A stretch of 64,000 nt of DNA from Actinosynnema pretiosum. Lineage in GTDB: Bacteria > Actinomycetota > Actinomycetes > Mycobacteriales > Pseudonocardiaceae. Made by a program: the position numbers and the translations under genes. Shown here piece after piece: positions 41,753 through 50,419 of the stretch. Below the pieces are notes generated by a model. That model was not told the DNA's origin and ran no database searches. It worked only from the letters and a program-made list of their open reading frames with translations. The stretch spans positions 186,001-250,000 of the forward strand of contig NZ_JAMTCF010000014.1 of the NCBI RefSeq assembly GCF_024171695.1, given 5' to 3'. Position 1 is the first letter of the stretch; each line of letters begins with the position of its first letter.

Positions 41753-41850
41753 TGTCGGGGCAGCCGCCTCAAGGAACCTCCGGAAAATTTTTGACTCCGC
41801 AAGCTCCGCCAAAATTTTTCCGGAGAACCCTTGACCCGTCTGCCCCGACA
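41753..41850. repeat. Three-tier inverted repeat with A/T core (element E14)
   Basis: Outer TGTCGGGGCAG (41753-41763) / CTGCCCCGACA (41840-41850); middle TCAAGG / CCTTGA; inner CTCCGGAAAATTTTTG (41778-41793) / CAAAATTTTTCCGGAG (41810-41825). The A/T inner stem is unlike all other elements here. Candidate origin structure or a very strong terminator. Confidence 0.75.
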
Positions 41851-42118
41851 CAAGGATTGGCAGGGGCGGGGGAAACGGGGAGGAAAGGGCGGCAGAGAGT
41901 TAAGCACGAATGGGTTTCCGTTGTGCACTTCTGTATCAGCGGCAGCAAAACCCCCGGTAAGCGAACCAAGGCGAGATCTGAAAGTTACAGATAAAAATGA
42001 CTTAGAAGCGGTCCAAAGCTTGCAAAATGCCGGTTTTCACTGATAGACTAGATAAGTAAGGCAAACCGGGAAGGCCAAGCCCGGTAAAAGCGAAAAAATC
42101 AGTTGTGGGGTTCATTAC
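41851..42118 (+). promoter_or_regulatory. Lower-GC leader with promoter; candidate replication origin region
   Basis: This 268-bp stretch is much poorer in G+C than its surroundings (runs such as AAAAATG, GCGAAAAAATCAG, ACTAGATAAGTAAGG). A sigma-70-like pair TTGCAA (42020-42025), 18 bp, TAGACT (42044-42049) precedes the gene at 42119. Low GC, the adjacent E14 structure and a strong promoter together suggest an origin or a major control region; no iterons are obvious. Confidence 0.5.
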
Positions 42119-43132
42119 ATGTCTGCTGTCGCCTCTACTCCCGAGGTCATTGCCGAGTTGACCGCTCTTGTGCAGGCTGGTGACATTCCCGCCGCCAAGA
42201 AGCTGGGCCGGAAGCTGATCAACGTCGCGGACACCCGCGAGTTGTGGCTGATCGACCGGATCGCCAAGCTGCTGGAGAACCGCCCGAACACCGCCGTTGA
42301 CATCCTGCGGCACTGGTGGGCCACCGCCCCCACCGAGGCCGACCGGGCGATCATCGCCGCGTGCGCGCCAAAGAACGGCGAACAGCGTCACCGCCCGCAG
42401 GCCGACACCGACCGCGCGCCCCGGTGGAACCGCCGCAACCGGTACCAGGCCCCAGGCACCGTCAAGACGGACCAGCGCGCCGAGCTGCGCCGCCGCCGCC
42501 GGAGCCGTCAGGAACAGGACGACGCCGCCGCATTCGCCAACTACCAGCGCGAGCGCGCCGCAGTGGCCGAGGGAGACCAGATCCCCGACCGTGACGAGCG
42601 CGCCCAGGCCGAACAGGTCTACGCCTCCGGATTCGACTACGACCGCGCCGCCCTCTACGGCACCGATGTTGCCTTCCGGTGCCTCTCGTGCTCGATCAGC
42701 CGAGGCCGCTACGACCTGGACCACGACCGCATGGCCGCCGGACACGGCGACGATGGACTGTGTGCCGAGTGCCGGGAGTCCGGCCGTCCTGGCATCCCCG
42801 CCCTTCCTCCCTGGCACAACCCCGCTGACGCTGTCACCGCGCGGTGCGCGTTCATCCTGGCCCAGTCGGACGCCGCCGCCGCGCGGGTGGTCCTGCGCGC
42901 GGAGTGGCGGCAGGCCACCGCGCCCGCAGTCCGTGCCGTCATCGCGGATTTCGTGACCGCGAACCTTCCGGTCCAGGAACCCGCCGAGGTTCCCGCCGAG
43001 TTGGGCACGTGCGCGACCTGCCCGGACGAGCGCACCGCTCGTGATCTGCGCGGCGTGGCCGTTGACGACGGCATGTGCGCCGAGTGTCGCGCCGACAGCG
43101 AGCAGGCTGTGACCACCGTTCCCGTCGCCTGA
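42119..43132 (+). CDS. Hypothetical Cys-motif protein, 337 aa
   Basis: ATG 42119 (GGGGTT as RBS). Helical N-terminus (ELTALVQAGDIPAAKKLGRK; LWLIDRIAKLLENRPNTAVD), a very basic middle (RAELRRRRRSRQEQDDAAAF), and two similar C-terminal metal-type modules: FRCLSCSISRGRYDLD with DGLCAECRESGRPG, and GTCATCPDERTARDL with DGMCAECRADSEQ. It is driven from the low-GC region and ends in a true Rho-independent terminator. It could be a replication or DNA-binding protein, but no initiator motif is recognised. Confidence 0.75.
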   Translation: MSAVASTPEVIAELTALVQAGDIPAAKKLGRKLINVADTRELWLIDRIAKLLENRPNTAVDILRHWWATAPTEADRAIIAACAPKNGEQRHRPQADTDRAPRWNRRNRYQAPGTVKTDQRAELRRRRRSRQEQDDAAAFANYQRERAAVAEGDQIPDRDERAQAEQVYASGFDYDRAALYGTDVAFRCLSCSISRGRYDLDHDRMAAGHGDDGLCAECRESGRPGIPALPPWHNPADAVTARCAFILAQSDAAAARVVLRAEWRQATAPAVRAVIADFVTANLPVQEPAEVPAELGTCATCPDERTARDLRGVAVDDGMCAECRADSEQAVTTVPVA

Positions 43133-43179
43133 CCGCGCGGGGTCCGGCCCGCCGGGTCGGACCCCGCCCCATTCCGTTC

Positions 43180-43210
43180 AAGCCCCCCCGGCTGTCGCCG
43201 GGGGGCTTTT
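43180..43210 (+). terminator. Rho-independent terminator
   Basis: AAGCCCCCCCGGC (43180-43192) / GCCGGGGGGCTT followed by TTTT, 48 bp after the stop at 43132. Confidence 0.85.
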
Positions 43211-43435
43211 CCGCACGCCCAGCCAGCGCACGGACCCGCCGCCTACCATCCCGCCACGGCCGCCTGTCCCAGCCGCCCCGACCCGCCCGCACCTGCCAGC
43301 CTTCGCTCGCCTTCCGGCCTGCTCACCCTGCCGCTCCTTACTGCACTCCTGCGCCCACCGACACACAGCACCTCTTGCATGTGCCGCATTTGCAGGTACT
43401 GCATCGTTTCAGTGGACGTAACGGGACCACGTTTT
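43211..43435. other. Gene-free region upstream of the relaxase gene, oriT candidate
   Basis: No coding frame. It is C-rich up to 43360, then CTTGCATGTGCCGCATTTGC, AGGTACTGCATCG and AGTGGACGTAACGGGACC. MobF relaxases often sit close to their oriT, so a nick site may lie here. I cannot identify it by motif. Confidence 0.35.
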
Positions 43436-43466
43436 GTCAACTAATATGGACGTCAACTGATGTGGG
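43436..43466 (+). promoter_or_regulatory. Tandem operator at the relaxase promoter
   Basis: Two direct copies, GTCAACTAATATGGA (43436-43450) and GTCAACTGATGTGGG (43452-43466), are offset by 16 bp and end 17 bp before GTG 43483. TTGTCA at 43434 could be a -35 box covered by the first copy. Related sites lie at 39727 and 60811-60877. Confidence 0.7.
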
Positions 43467-43482
43467 CGAACGTAGGTATCCG

Positions 43483-46400
43483 GTGATCGGCGTGCGCAAG
43501 CTGTCACCCGGCGGGTACGAGTACCTGACCGGGTCGGTGGCCTGCGCGGACCGCGACCTGGACCCCGGCGAGTCGCTGTCGGACTACTACCTGGCGCACG
43601 GCTATCCACCCGGCCAGTGGTTCGGCCGCAGCGCGGCCGTGCTGGGTATGCACGGCGAGGTCACTGCGGCACAGATGAACGCGCTGTTCGGCGAGGGCCG
43701 TCATCCCGACGCCGACCGCATCCAGGCAAAGATGATCGCCGCCGGGCACACCCGGGCCGAGGCCGTGACCGCGACCAAACTCGGGCACCGCTTCTACCAG
43801 TACGAGGGCCCGGACCGGGTGCGCAGCCAGGTCATCGAGGCATACAAGCAGTACAACCTCGACCACGACCGCCCGCTCAACACCCCAATCGACGACACGG
43901 TCCGTGCGGCCATCCGCCGCGACGTCCAAGCCAACGCGTACGCCGACGCCCACGACGGCCGCCAGCCCACCGACGCCGACCTGGGCAGGTGGCTGGCCGA
44001 GCAGCATAAGGCGATGAAGTCGGCCACCAGCGGCTACGAATTGGTGCTGGCGCCGCCGAAGTCGGCCAGCACGGTGTTCGCGCTCGATGACACCCACCGT
44101 GATCTGGTGGTGCGCCTGCACCGCCGGGCTGTGCTCGACACCCTGACTTACCTGGAGGACAACGTCGCGTTCACCCGCCGCGGCGACGGCGGCCACACCC
44201 AGCACGACGTCACCGGCATCACCGCGGCCGTCTTCGAGCACTGGGATTCGCGTGCGGGCGACCCGCACCTGCACACCCACGTGCCGATCAGCACGAAGGT
44301 GCAGGGCCCGGACGGGCGCTGGACCGCGCTGGACGGCCGCACCATCCTGGCCGCCTCGGTGACCATGAGCGAGTACTACAACTCCCGCATCCGCGACCTG
44401 TTCCGCGAACACGGCGCGGCCTGGACCGAACGGCCCGCTGGCGGCATCGACCTCAAACGCCCCACCTGGGAACTGGACGGCGTGCCCGACGAACTGCTGG
44501 CCGGGTTCTCCCGACGCACCGCCCAGGTCGAGCAGGATCGCGCCCGGCGCATCGCCGCCTTCCGCCGTGCACACGGTCGCGAGCCCACGCCCAAGGAGGT
44601 CCTGGAGGTCTCCCGGCGGGCGCAGTACGGCACCCGCGACGCCAAGCAAACCCCGCGGTCACTGGCCGAACACCTGCGCCGCTGGCGCGCCCAGGCCGAG
44701 GAGATGGTCGGCTCCGAGGTGGTCGAGCAGCTCGGGCAGCGGGTGTTCGGTGGCGAACCCGAACCGCTGTCCGAGGTCGACGTCGCCGCGCTGGCCCAGG
44801 CCACGTTGACCACCGTCTCGGACTACTACAGCCACTTCAACGCCTGGAACATCGAGGCCGAAGCACACCGACAGAGCGCACACCTGCGGGTGGCCGACGG
44901 CGGCCGCGACCGGCTGATTGGCGACGTGGTGCAGGCGGTACTCGGCTCGGACGACATCGTCGCGCTGGAGGCGCCGTCGCTGGTCGACGAACCCGATGGG
45001 CTGCGGCGGCGCTCGGGCGAAAGCGTCTTCGTCGAACACAACAGCCGCCGGTTCACCACCAAGCGGACCCTGCGCGAGGAGTCCGCGCTGGCTGCCTGGG
45101 GCAGGCTCACCGACGGCCGTCGACTCCGACCCGCCACCGTCGACCAGGCGCTGGCCAAGGCCAGCAAACTTAACCACGGCCAGCGCACCGCCGTCAGTGC
45201 CTTCGCCACCTCCGGCCGGCGCGTGCAGCTGCTCTACGCTCCGGCCGGCGCGGGCAAGACCACCACGATGAAGGTCTACGCCGACGCCGTGCGCGCCGAA
45301 GGCGGCCGGGTGTTCGCCTTCGGGCCCAGTGCGCGGGCCGCGCAGGTGCTCGCCGAGGCGATCAACGCGCGCCCGCACACCCTGCACCAAGTCACCACCG
45401 CACAGCGGATGGGTGTGGCGGAGAAGGGCTTCCCGTTCCGCCGCGGCGACGTGCTGATCATCGACGAGGTGTCGATGGCTGGCACCCACACACTGCATGA
45501 GGTGGTCGCCTACGCGTTGCGCCGCGGCGCCGACGTGCGCCTGGTCGGCGACGACCGGCAGCTCGCCGCGGTCGAGGCTGGCGGCGCAGTGCGCTGGTTC
45601 GAACACCTCAACGGCGCCGTGCGGCTCAAGGAGGTGGTGCGCTTCCTCGACCCCGACCAGCGCTCCGCGTCCCTCACGCTGCACGCGGGCTCTGCGGCGG
45701 GTTTGGACTTCTACTTCGCGCAGGGCTGGGTCGAGGGCGGCAGCCGCGAGAGCATCCGCGACGCCGCCCACCGCGCCTGGCGTGCCGACCTGGACGCCGG
45801 GCGCCAGTCGCTGCTGATCGTGCCCACCAACTCCGACGTCACCGCGCTCAACCTCGAAGCGCGCGCGCTGCGCCTGGCCCGCGGCGACGTCGACGAAGAA
45901 GGACGCTCCGCGCAACTGCACGACGGCACCGCCGCCAGCCGTGGCGACTGGGTCGTCACCCGCCACAACGACCGTCTCAAGACGCTGTTCGGCGGGCGCG
46001 ACTTCGTCAAGAACGGCGACACCTGGGACGTGCTGGCCGTACGCCGCGACGGCGCGCTCAAACTGCGCCACCAGGCTAACCACGGCACCGTAGTAGTGCC
46101 AGCCGACTATGTCGCCGCGCACGTCGAACTGGCCTACGCGGCCACCATTAACCGCGTCCAGGGCATGACCAGCACCGGCTCCGCGCACGCGATCGCCACC
46201 CAGGGCATCTCCCGCGAACAGCTCTACACGCTGATCACACGCGCGGTCGACGACAACCGGATCTACGTCGAAACCCACCAACACACCATCGACTCCCACC
46301 AGGAGACCCCGCCCGAGCTAAGCGCACGCGACGTACTGGAGGCCGCCCTGTCCCGCTCGTCGGCGGAAACCTCGGCCAACGAAGAGCTGCGCAACGCCCT

Positions 46401-48363
46401 GGTGGTGGCCGAATCGCTGCGTACCCTGGTCGGCCGGCACGACTACGTCGCGCTGCTGGGCACCGAAGAGCACATCGATGCCGTACTCACCGAGTACGTC
46501 CCGGCACTGCTGGATTACCCGGCCGCGCCGGCGCTGCGGCAGACCCTGCACACCGCCCAGGCCCTGGGCTGGCAGGCCGACCACCTGGTGTCGGCCGCGA
46601 TGGCTGGCGGCCTGTCCGAGGGCGGTGACGGCCACCGCGCCGTCGAGGGCCCGGCCGCGGTGCTGCGCTGGCGCATCCAACAGCGCGTCCTGCACGAGCC
46701 ACCACCCGCCCGCACAGCCGCGCCCACGCTCGCCGCGACCAACCGGTGGCGCGGCCTCGTCGAGCGGCACGACCCCACCGCCGCAGTCGAGGACACCACC
46801 TGGGAACCGGTGTGGCAGGTGGCAGCCGCGGCCCTCGCCGAGGGTCTGGACGTCGATGCCGCGATCGTCGACATCGCCCGAGGACTGGCCACACGACCAA
46901 CCAACGACCCCATGCCGGAGCAGCGCTTCGCCCTGTTCGCTCTCCAGGACGCACTACGCAGACAACGCGAACAGGGCGGTGGGTGGCAGCCCGCGCTGCC
47001 GTGGCTGGCGCACCTCGACCACCATCGGCTGGTCGAGCAGCCCGAGCTGCTGGACTACCTGCACCGCGTCAACGACGCCATCGCCGCGCGCGTCGGGCAG
47101 CTGCACGCCACCGTCGCCGCCGAAGAACCGGACTGGACCGGCGCGCTGGGTCCCCGCCCCGACGATCCCGTGGTCGCGGCCCGCTGGGACGAACTGGCCG
47201 GACTCGGCGCGGCCTATCGCGACACCTACGGCGTCACCACCGACGACCCGCGTCATCCGCTGGGTGAGGAGCCCCAGGATGACGGCTTGCGGGCCCGCGC
47301 CTGGCACGACCTCATCGCCCGGTGGACTCCGCCGACCGCCGACGAGTCCGCCGACACCGCGCAGGCGGCGACCGGTGTGGTGCAGACCAGCGCGCTGGAC
47401 CGGCTGCGTGACACCATCGACCTCGACGAGCTGCTCGCGGCGCTCGCCGCCGACGAGTTGGCCGCCTCCGAGCCCTTGGAGGAAGGGCTGTCCGACCTCG
47501 TGCGCCGCTACGAACGCGGCGCACGGGCAGCGGACGGACAGCACCTCGACGACCGCATCACCCAGGTGCTCACCACCCGTGCCCCGTCGGTACTGGACGG
47601 CGACGCCGAACCGGCACTGCGACGGCTGCTGCACCGCGCCTACGACCAGGGCTGGGCCGTGGAGCACGTAGTGCCCGACTCTGACAGCCTTGCCAGCATC
47701 GACGGTGCCCGCAACCCCGCCGCCGTGCTCTACCGGCGCATCGAACAGCGCCTCCAGCGCACCGACCCACCCAGCGAACCGGCGCGCCCCCGCGGCCCTC
47801 TGCCCTGGTTGGACGCCGCGAACCCGGCCGCGCTGGCCGACCAACCTGAACTCGCGCAGCACCTCGACCAGCTCGCCCAGGCGATCGCCGACCGCGCGTC
47901 CCGACTGCGCGATGAGATCGCCGTAACCCAACCGGGCTGGACCGCAGGGCTCGGCCCCCGACCCGACGCCCCCGCCGCCGCGGTCCGCTGGGACGACCTC
48001 GCCGCCGCAGCAGCCGCCTACCGGGAGACCTACCGCGTCACTACTCGCAGTCCCGACATTCCCTTGGGCGCGCAGCCTCGGGGCAACGACGCCCGCGCTC
48101 GCGCGTGGAAGAACCTCACCGACCAGTGGAGGCCCATCATGACCACGCCCGACGACCAGTTCTCGGCCAACCAGGAGCGCATCGACGCGCTACGCGACCA
48201 AGTTCTCGACCACGCCGAGAGCCTCCAGGATGACGCAGTGGGATCGGCGGAGAACTACGGTTCCGACGCCCATGCGGCGGAGGTAGCTGAGGAATTGCAC
48301 CGCTACGACGACGCCGAGGACATCGGGGAGAGCACAGACCTCAGCTCTGGCTTCGGCCACTGA
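43483..48363 (+). CDS. MobF-type conjugative relaxase-helicase (TraA/TrwC family), 1626 aa
   Basis: GTG 43483 gives VIGVRKLSPGGYEYLTGS, matching relaxase N-termini; GTG 43462 lies inside the operator. The TrwC domain has DYYLAHGYPPGQWFG and the metal-binding three-His motif DPHLHTHVPIS (about 260). The helicase part has Walker A YAPAGAGKTTTM (about 585), IIDEVSMAG (about 661), VGDDRQLAAVE and a late TINRVQGMTS. The ~620-residue C-terminus holds a duplicated unit: LTEYVPALLDYP...PWLAHLDHHRL and LTTRAPSVLDGD...PWLDAANPAAL, each ending WTxGLGPRPDxP-type. It nicks oriT, binds the 5' end covalently and unwinds the strand. Confidence 0.93.
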   Translation: MIGVRKLSPGGYEYLTGSVACADRDLDPGESLSDYYLAHGYPPGQWFGRSAAVLGMHGEVTAAQMNALFGEGRHPDADRIQAKMIAAGHTRAEAVTATKLGHRFYQYEGPDRVRSQVIEAYKQYNLDHDRPLNTPIDDTVRAAIRRDVQANAYADAHDGRQPTDADLGRWLAEQHKAMKSATSGYELVLAPPKSASTVFALDDTHRDLVVRLHRRAVLDTLTYLEDNVAFTRRGDGGHTQHDVTGITAAVFEHWDSRAGDPHLHTHVPISTKVQGPDGRWTALDGRTILAASVTMSEYYNSRIRDLFREHGAAWTERPAGGIDLKRPTWELDGVPDELLAGFSRRTAQVEQDRARRIAAFRRAHGREPTPKEVLEVSRRAQYGTRDAKQTPRSLAEHLRRWRAQAEEMVGSEVVEQLGQRVFGGEPEPLSEVDVAALAQATLTTVSDYYSHFNAWNIEAEAHRQSAHLRVADGGRDRLIGDVVQAVLGSDDIVALEAPSLVDEPDGLRRRSGESVFVEHNSRRFTTKRTLREESALAAWGRLTDGRRLRPATVDQALAKASKLNHGQRTAVSAFATSGRRVQLLYAPAGAGKTTTMKVYADAVRAEGGRVFAFGPSARAAQVLAEAINARPHTLHQVTTAQRMGVAEKGFPFRRGDVLIIDEVSMAGTHTLHEVVAYALRRGADVRLVGDDRQLAAVEAGGAVRWFEHLNGAVRLKEVVRFLDPDQRSASLTLHAGSAAGLDFYFAQGWVEGGSRESIRDAAHRAWRADLDAGRQSLLIVPTNSDVTALNLEARALRLARGDVDEEGRSAQLHDGTAASRGDWVVTRHNDRLKTLFGGRDFVKNGDTWDVLAVRRDGALKLRHQANHGTVVVPADYVAAHVELAYAATINRVQGMTSTGSAHAIATQGISREQLYTLITRAVDDNRIYVETHQHTIDSHQETPPELSARDVLEAALSRSSAETSANEELRNALVVAESLRTLVGRHDYVALLGTEEHIDAVLTEYVPALLDYPAAPALRQTLHTAQALGWQADHLVSAAMAGGLSEGGDGHRAVEGPAAVLRWRIQQRVLHEPPPARTAAPTLAATNRWRGLVERHDPTAAVEDTTWEPVWQVAAAALAEGLDVDAAIVDIARGLATRPTNDPMPEQRFALFALQDALRRQREQGGGWQPALPWLAHLDHHRLVEQPELLDYLHRVNDAIAARVGQLHATVAAEEPDWTGALGPRPDDPVVAARWDELAGLGAAYRDTYGVTTDDPRHPLGEEPQDDGLRARAWHDLIARWTPPTADESADTAQAATGVVQTSALDRLRDTIDLDELLAALAADELAASEPLEEGLSDLVRRYERGARAADGQHLDDRITQVLTTRAPSVLDGDAEPALRRLLHRAYDQGWAVEHVVPDSDSLASIDGARNPAAVLYRRIEQRLQRTDPPSEPARPRGPLPWLDAANPAALADQPELAQHLDQLAQAIADRASRLRDEIAVTQPGWTAGLGPRPDAPAAAVRWDDLAAAAAAYRETYRVTTRSPDIPLGAQPRGNDARARAWKNLTDQWRPIMTTPDDQFSANQERIDALRDQVLDHAESLQDDAVGSAENYGSDAHAAEVAEELHRYDDAEDIGESTDLSSGFGH

Positions 48364-48429
48364 TCACTCCGGCGTCAGCCGAAGTGCCGGATCCGGGAAA
48401 CGTGTTCTATTCCGAACAGGACTTCCATC

Positions 48430-49533
48430 ATGCCCTTTACCAACCGCGAGCAGCCCGATGCCCGCAAGTCACAAGCCCGCGCGCTGTCCACTCGCCCCGG
48501 CATGTCGTACGCAGCCGCGCTGCGGCAGGTGGTCGGTGCGGTCGAGCCGTGGCAGTCGAAACATCTGTGGGTGCTCACCGACGACGTACGCAACTGGCTG
48601 TCCGGTGACAGCCGCCGCAGCGACCACCGCAACCTATACGCCTGGCTGGATAACGAGGGCCCGACCTTTACGTGCGACCGGTGCGGTGAACCGGGCGATG
48701 CCCGCACAGCCGAGTGCAGCATCTCGCCGATGGTCACCGCTTACGACCCGGATCTCGCGCCAGTCACCCGGCACTTGGACACGAAGAAGTATCACGCGAC
48801 CTGCGCTCCGTCCTCAGTCATCTGGGTGAACGACACTGACATCCCGGTCGGCCCTCGGTACCTCGACCTACCCATGAGCGTTAGGCAGGGCCTTATGGGC
48901 AGGTTCGAACTCAACGTCTACGCCCTGCTCGACGTCGACCCCGAGGATGGCGCCCAGCACGCCATGCTGCTGCTCACCGTCCGCGTCGTCGAGGACCACG
49001 GCCGCGGCGTCTTCGCTTGGCTGACTGAGCTCGAGTTGTACCTGGGCAGCCAAGGGATCGGCGACGTGCACGAGTTGGACAATGACGCTAAGACTGACTG
49101 GTGGTTGCGGGTCGTCACCGATCAGGCCAGCGCGCGGCCGTCGTGGATCGCACTTCGCACCGACCGTGAAGGGAACGACGACAGGGCTCGGCACCATCTG
49201 ATACTGACTGCGTTGGACCTGCCCGACGGATGGGCTCAGGCCGCGCAGAGCGCCGGTGATGTCGAACTCGTAGTCGGCCCGTGCACGCGCCACTGGGACA
49301 GTACGTCGGTGCCCGAGCAGCTGGCCGACGAGATCGCCGATTTTGCCGAGGAGCAGGCCTCTGCGACTGGTGACCGTTGCGGCTGCGTACACCTGACTTC
49401 TAACCACGCCGTCGACCTCGTCGGATCCGGCGCGTTCCTCGTTGGTCGGGTCCGCGTTCTGCACGACGAGGAGGTATCCCGAGAGAGCTACCGCGACGAT
49501 TGCGCGGGAGATGCGACCGGCTCGACGGATTGA
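48430..49533 (+). CDS. Hypothetical protein downstream of the relaxase, 367 aa
   Basis: ATG 48430 with CAGGA upstream. The N-terminus ARALSTRPGMSYAAALRQVV resembles a helical segment seen at the start of several actinobacterial plasmid proteins. A CDRCGEPGDARTAECS zinc-type motif lies near residue 80, followed by two domains of mixed structure (FELNVYALLDVDPEDGAQHA; LTELELYLGSQGI) and DRCGCVHLTSNHAVDLV near the end. Possibly transfer-associated by position. It converges with the secretion operon; 49534-49768 between them holds only short possible remnants. Confidence 0.75.
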   Translation: MPFTNREQPDARKSQARALSTRPGMSYAAALRQVVGAVEPWQSKHLWVLTDDVRNWLSGDSRRSDHRNLYAWLDNEGPTFTCDRCGEPGDARTAECSISPMVTAYDPDLAPVTRHLDTKKYHATCAPSSVIWVNDTDIPVGPRYLDLPMSVRQGLMGRFELNVYALLDVDPEDGAQHAMLLLTVRVVEDHGRGVFAWLTELELYLGSQGIGDVHELDNDAKTDWWLRVVTDQASARPSWIALRTDREGNDDRARHHLILTALDLPDGWAQAAQSAGDVELVVGPCTRHWDSTSVPEQLADEIADFAEEQASATGDRCGCVHLTSNHAVDLVGSGAFLVGRVRVLHDEEVSRESYRDDCAGDATGSTD

Positions 49534-49768
49534 GGCCCCGATTCGGCAGCCATCGGACTGGTGATGCCTCCGCCGTTGCGGCTCGAGCACATAGTCAGCA
49601 CCAGCCGATCTGGTCGGGTAGGGACGCAAACTTCGAGCAGCAGCAGCCGGACCGCGTGTTGCTGGCCACCCGTGGCCAGTTGGCCGGGTGGTGAAGGCCA
49701 GAGCGGTAGCGGATCATGGCGACCGCCTATGACCGTCGTCTACAGCGATTCGGCTCATGAAGCTCTCG

Positions 49769-50419
49769 TTACGCCAGTGGTTGATGCGGCCGCTGTAGCG
49801 ATGGCGGGCCGGGCCTGCCGGTGGAGGTAGGTACCGCTGTAGCGTGTTGTTCGGCCAGTTCGAACCGGTCGGTGCGGGGCGGCGAGCCCTCGTTGCGGTG
49901 GTCGCCGTCGAGGCAGTCAGGGCGGACCCAGTCGCGGGTGAGCCGGTCGCTGAACCCAGGACGCCACTGGTGCAGCCATGTTTGGCCGTCGCGTTCGTTC
50001 GCTGCGGGGCCGATGTTGGCCGCGCGCCAGCTGTAGGCCAGCGTCGCGACCTCTATCGCCAGCGCTGGATGCGAGGCCCAGCATGGTGGGATCGGCCGGG
50101 CTCGGCTGCCGTCGACGCCGACGAAGGTACGGTTGTACCAGGCCACGAAGTTGGTGACGGTAAACCGTGGGTCTTTCTGGTCGTCGGGATTGTCCTCGGC
50201 GGCCATCGGCGGGGTGAACCACACCCACGCGGCTGGTTCGCTGGGGTCCTCCTCTGCGGCTCGGCCGTCGGCCGAGGATTTCTTGGCCAGTTGGGCGACT
50301 TTGTTCTCCAGACGGCGCTGGCTCTGCGCGAGCGTGGCGATGATCTCGGTAAGGGTCCTGATCTGGGCGTCCCGGTCCTTGTCGTCTGCTGGCTGTTCGT
50401 GCTGGGACTGTTCGCTCAT
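49769..50419 (-). CDS. DUF4913 family protein, 216 aa
   Basis: ATG at 50419 overlaps the coupling-protein stop (ATGA). A coiled N-terminus (IRTLTEIIATLAQSQRRLEN) is followed by the DUF4913-like core: FVAWYNRTFV, RPIPPCWASHPALAIEVATL, AYSWRAAN, TWLHQWRPGFSDRL. The Pro-rich tail looks extended. DUF4913 genes commonly sit beside coupling proteins in actinobacterial conjugative elements; the role is unknown, possibly relaxosome or coupling accessory. Last gene of the operon. Confidence 0.75.
   Translation of the reverse strand: MSEQSQHEQPADDKDRDAQIRTLTEIIATLAQSQRRLENKVAQLAKKSSADGRAAEEDPSEPAAWVWFTPPMAAEDNPDDQKDPRFTVTNFVAWYNRTFVGVDGSRARPIPPCWASHPALAIEVATLAYSWRAANIGPAANERDGQTWLHQWRPGFSDRLTRDWVRPDCLDGDHRNEGSPPRTDRFELAEQHATAVPTSTGRPGPPSLQRPHQPLA

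Noticed and set aside
1-41850. CRISPR array made of the repeated hairpins
   Set aside because: The repeats are tens to thousands of bases apart, at gene borders, with unequal lengths and no regularly sized spacers; no cas genes.
44659-46299. 546-residue open frame opposite the relaxase helicase domain
   Set aside because: Antisense shadow of a gene with clear relaxase and helicase motifs; low-complexity composition.
49534-49768. Coding sequence between the convergent genes
   Set aside because: Two short coding-like pieces (DRVLLATRGQLAGW and MATAYDRRLQRFGS) occur, but neither has a start with an RBS nor enough length; at most they are remnants.
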